Under the pieces are notes generated by a model, which saw only the letters and a list, made by a program, of their open reading frames with translations, searched no databases and had not been told where the DNA came from. The position numbers were made by a program, and so were the translations under genes. From SZAS-18 sp031370675 (GTDB taxonomy: Bacteria > Verrucomicrobiota > Verrucomicrobiia > Chthoniobacterales > SZAS-18), in contig JANMQT010000337.1 in assembly GCA_031370675.1 (NCBI GenBank), forward strand, positions 1-7,606: a DNA stretch of 7,606 nt. The letters run 5' to 3'. Below are positions 4,758 to 7,606 of the stretch, piece after piece (within the stretch, counting starts at the first letter, position 1; the number at the start of each line of letters is the position of its first letter).

Positions 4758-7606
4758 TCACTGCTTCTTGGTCTTCGGTGCCATCTTTTTAAGCAGCGCC
4801 TGGAAGCGGGGCTCACCGCGGAGTGGGTCCCAATCGGGATCGGTGAGGACCCAGCCATAATGAAATTGGCCCGGGACGTCGGGCAGCAGTTCCAGCTGAT
4901 CCAAGGCCAGCGCGTTTTCTCCGCTTTGGGCGTAAATCTTGGCCAGATTCTCAACCATGGACACGCCGACGACAGAATTCTTGCTGATGGGGACCATTTC
5001 ACAGGCTCTCTTTCCCCATCGGATGCCGTCGTCCTTCCGTCCGACGAGCACACAGTAATAACCCGCGCGTGCGATCAGATTCGCAGCTTGATAGGGCAAA
5101 TTCCCTGGCGTGCTTTGAATCGCCGCCTCCATTTCGGGCAGTACCGATGCCACGGTCCGGCGCAGCGCCTCCTGGTCGTTGCGTATCCGGGCGATCAAAA
5201 TGTAACGAGAGGCCGCTTCCATCCGGCTGCTCAAGTCGCCGGGCGGGGCAAAAAACTTTGCCAACCGCTCCATTTCCGCGGCGTTCTTGTCGTCCGATGC
5301 CGTGGCGAAGAGATGTTCCACCAAATCTTGTTCGACCCTCGTTCCGGGGTTCTCCGCCAGGATTCGTTGGAGCACGCGATGCTCCGGTTCGTCATCTCCG
5401 GCCCGGAGGGCCTCCGTAGCCGCTCCGCGGATCTCAAAGGCCCAGCGGAGCGGCGGCACGGTCAGGGCCGCTCCCCGGTCCGTCAGCGCCTTTCTCAGAT
5501 CGTAGCGGCGCATGTACGTGGCGATAAAACTGTATTCCTCAATGATCTTCACGTCATTCGGACTAAGCAGATGGGCGCGTCGATAGCAATCGAGGCTCTC
5601 GTCCCACCGACCCTCATTGCGATTCATGCGGGCCTGCAAAATCCAAGCCTCCGCATTGTTCGGGAGAATTTGCAGGGCCCGGTCCAAAAGCTCGTGCGCC
5701 GCACGAAAATCCCGCGCTCCCTGCTCCGCGTCGGTCGCCTGGCGCGCGCCGACGTAAAGATGATTCGCCTGCGCCAGAATCGTGTCACCCGCAGCGGGTG
5801 CGAGGCGGATGGCGGCGGAAAGATTCGCCTCCGCCCGCGCGCGGTACTGTTTCGCTTCCTCCCCTTTCGCAGAAAAAGACAGGGCGTCGCAGATCCGGAC
5901 CGCCTGGCAGTAGGCCTGCAGGAACTTCGGATCGCGGGTCACGGCCTCTTCCAAAAGTCGCACGGCCTGGCGCGGGTTGTCCGGCGTCGCCGGGAGCATC
6001 ATGCTGTTGTTCGATTGCTCCAGAGCCTTCGCCCGCAAATATAAATCGTAGGCCGCGAAGTCGGTGGTCGGCTTCTCCTCGATCGCGGCCCGCTCGGTCG
6101 GCGTCAGTTTCGCCTTGAGTTGCGCAGCGATGGCCGTGGCCACCTCGCTCTGGATGCCGAAGACGTCGGCGAGATCCCGATCGTATTTGTCCGCCCAAAG
6201 GTGCGCATCGGTTTTCGTATCGATCAGCTGTGCTGTGACCCGCACTTTATTTCCGGACCGCTGGACCGTTCCTTCCAGAATGTAGGTTACGCCCAACTCG
6301 CGAGCGATCTCGCGCAAGCGCAGGTCTCCCTTGCCGCGGTAGCGCATCACCGAGGTTCGGCTCGTGACCCGGAGATCCGCGATGCGGGATAAATCCGTCA
6401 AAATCTGATCCTGCACTCCGTCCGCGAAAAAGGCGTTCTCCTGGTCGCTGCTCAAGTTCTCGAACGGCAACACCGCAATGCTCTTCTCCGGCGCTGACGG
6501 CGCGGCGGGAACCGCGGCGGGAGTGGTCGTCGAAGAAGCAGCCACCGGTGGGCCCTTCTCGGTGCTAGAGGGAGACGCCCGCCACCAGCCCCCGATCAGC
6601 CCGGCCATCACGACGAGGCCGGTGATTGCAAGAAAGCCAAGACCGCCGAGCAATGCGCGACGCGTGAATCTTGGTTTCGCTGGCCCGCCGCTCGCAGATC
6701 CGGAAATCGGAACGACCGTTGGCTGACGGGCACGCGGAACTTCGGCCGTTAGCGCGGTTTCCAGGTGGGACTGGCGCACGAATTCATCCCCGCCCTCTGC
6801 CCCGCCCAGTATTTTCTCGCGACAGCGCTCGAGGGCCTCGACAACCGCGGCGGCATGGGCAAAGCGACCTTCTGGTTCCTTCACCAGCAACCGCGCGATG
6901 ACCGCCTGCAAACTCGCCGGCAACCGCGACAACTGCGCCACCGGGGCTGGGCGGGACACGTGCAAAGTCAGGAGTTCGTGCAGCGACCCCCCCCGAAACG
7001 GCGGCGCACCCACCAGCATTTCCCACAGGATGCAGCCCAGCGAATACAAGTCTGATCGACCATCAAGATCCACGCGTTCCTGGCATTGCTCCGGACTCGC
7101 GTACACCGCGGTCCCGCGGAATCCGGTGGTCAGGGCGTCCAGGTTGCTGCTCAGCGCGTCACCCGCAAATGCCCGCGCGAGCCCGAAGTCGATGATCTTC
7201 ACCTGCCACGTCGCCGCATCCGTTTCCGATGCGCCCTTCTCCCGTCCGCGTGACGCCCGCACAATCATCACGTTCCCTGGTTTGAGATCACGGTGCACGA
7301 CGTTTTCCGCATGGATCGCCTCCAAACCCAACGCAATCTGCTGCGCAAGGCCGATCGCGAGCAGAGGAGCGAGCGGGCCGCGCGTGGGCAACCAGTCGCG
7401 CAGCGATTCGCCGGCGATGAACTCCATCGCGTAAAATGGATTGGCGGGATCCTGATTCAGATAAACTACGTTCGCGACGTTTCCATGGTGCACGCGCGCC
7501 GCCGCGCGCGCCTCGCGCAGAAAGAGCGCCTGCGTCTTCGCGTCACCCACCTGCCCGGGGTTGATCACCTTCAGCGCCACCTCGACCCGCAACTGCGCAT
7601 CATACG
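4758..7606 (-). CDS. Transmembrane Ser/Thr protein kinase with TolB-like and TPR regions (kinase A, 5' end cut by window)
   Basis: A Hanks-type Ser/Thr kinase whose start lies beyond the right edge; 948 residues are visible from the codon at 7604. Alignment to kinase B suggests about 41 residues are missing, including the Gly-rich loop. Counting from the first visible residue, the ATP lysine is K12 (VALKVI), the catalytic loop HRDLKPGN is 104-111, DFG is 139-141, and ASPE follows, so the visible active site is intact. One membrane helix lies at about 317-340, then a Ser/Thr/Ala/Pro linker, a TolB/FlgO-like domain from about 373 (EKSIAVLPFENLS), and TPR helices from about 548, for example LPNNAEAWILQARMNRNEGRW. 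The end, LTDPDWDPLRGEPRFQALL, resembles other TolB-TPR proteins. Expected topology is a cytoplasmic kinase and an extracytoplasmic TolB-TPR part. An internal TTG at 7592 is not the true start. Its stop lies 233 bp before lemA. Substrate and signal are unknown. Confidence 0.96.
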   Translation of the reverse strand, partial: YDAQLRVEVALKVINPGQVGDAKTQALFLREARAAARVHHGNVANVVYLNQDPANPFYAMEFIAGESLRDWLPTRGPLAPLLAIGLAQQIALGLEAIHAENVVHRDLKPGNVMIVRASRGREKGASETDAATWQVKIIDFGLARAFAGDALSSNLDALTTGFRGTAVYASPEQCQERVDLDGRSDLYSLGCILWEMLVGAPPFRGGSLHELLTLHVSRPAPVAQLSRLPASLQAVIARLLVKEPEGRFAHAAAVVEALERCREKILGGAEGGDEFVRQSHLETALTAEVPRARQPTVVPISGSASGGPAKPRFTRRALLGGLGFLAITGLVVMAGLIGGWWRASPSSTEKGPPVAASSTTTPAAVPAAPSAPEKSIAVLPFENLSSDQENAFFADGVQDQILTDLSRIADLRVTSRTSVMRYRGKGDLRLREIARELGVTYILEGTVQRSGNKVRVTAQLIDTKTDAHLWADKYDRDLADVFGIQSEVATAIAAQLKAKLTPTERAAIEEKPTTDFAAYDLYLRAKALEQSNNSMMLPATPDNPRQAVRLLEEAVTRDPKFLQAYCQAVRICDALSFSAKGEEAKQYRARAEANLSAAIRLAPAAGDTILAQANHLYVGARQATDAEQGARDFRAAHELLDRALQILPNNAEAWILQARMNRNEGRWDESLDCYRRAHLLSPNDVKIIEEYSFIATYMRRYDLRKALTDRGAALTVPPLRWAFEIRGAATEALRAGDDEPEHRVLQRILAENPGTRVEQDLVEHLFATASDDKNAAEMERLAKFFAPPGDLSSRMEAASRYILIARIRNDQEALRRTVASVLPEMEAAIQSTPGNLPYQAANLIARAGYYCVLVGRKDDGIRWGKRACEMVPISKNSVVGVSMVENLAKIYAQSGENALALDQLELLPDVPGQFHYGWVLTDPDWDPLRGEPRFQALLKKMAPKTKKQ

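Noticed and set aside
4860..6044. A 394-codon open frame on the plus strand inside kinase A
   Set aside because: It lies fully antisense to a well-supported kinase gene, shows no recognisable domain, and its Arg/His/Gly-rich composition is what the opposite strand of a G+C-rich gene gives.

Overview
The window is a G+C-rich bacterial segment in which every gene I can support lies on the minus strand, so transcription runs from high to low coordinates. In that order it holds: a large Ser/Thr protein kinase with TolB-like and TPR regions (cut at the right edge; kinase A), a 233-bp gap, lemA, a secreted TPM-domain protein with a glycine-rich tail, a short TPM-domain protein, a 111-bp gap, and a second large kinase paralogous to the first (cut at the left edge; kinase B). 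Nothing on the plus strand looks coding; its long open frames are mirror images of the minus-strand genes. I see no RNA genes, CRISPR arrays, insertion sequences or transposase genes.

The gene content fits a member of the Verrucomicrobiota or a related PVC-group bacterium: Hanks-type kinases fused to TolB/FlgO-like and TPR regions, a lemA-TPM-TPM cluster, few recognisable Shine-Dalgarno sites, and intergenic copies of GAATGACGAA. This placement is an inference from gene style, not from a marker gene.

The central three genes form a tight operon. lemA and the secreted TPM gene overlap by 4 bp (GTGA), and the second TPM gene starts 3 bp after the stop of the first. LemA is predicted to be anchored by an N-terminal membrane helix. 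The first TPM protein has a signal peptide, an exported TPM domain, a membrane helix and a Gly-rich tail. The second TPM protein has neither a signal peptide nor a membrane helix.

The two flanking kinases share the same layout: N-terminal kinase domain, one membrane helix, Pro/Ala/Ser/Thr-rich linker, TolB-like domain, TPR region. They align without a net gap from the ATP-site lysine to the end of the membrane helix, at a constant offset of 5230 bp. By hand count the kinase part is about 83% identical in protein. The TolB-like domain is clearly less similar and the TPR tails are strongly diverged. The pattern is a duplicated signalling receptor with a conserved enzyme and diverged sensing or partner-binding ends, placed on either side of an envelope-protein operon whose TPM domains belong to a family reported to include phosphatases. 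A functional link between kinases and operon is plausible but not shown by the sequence.
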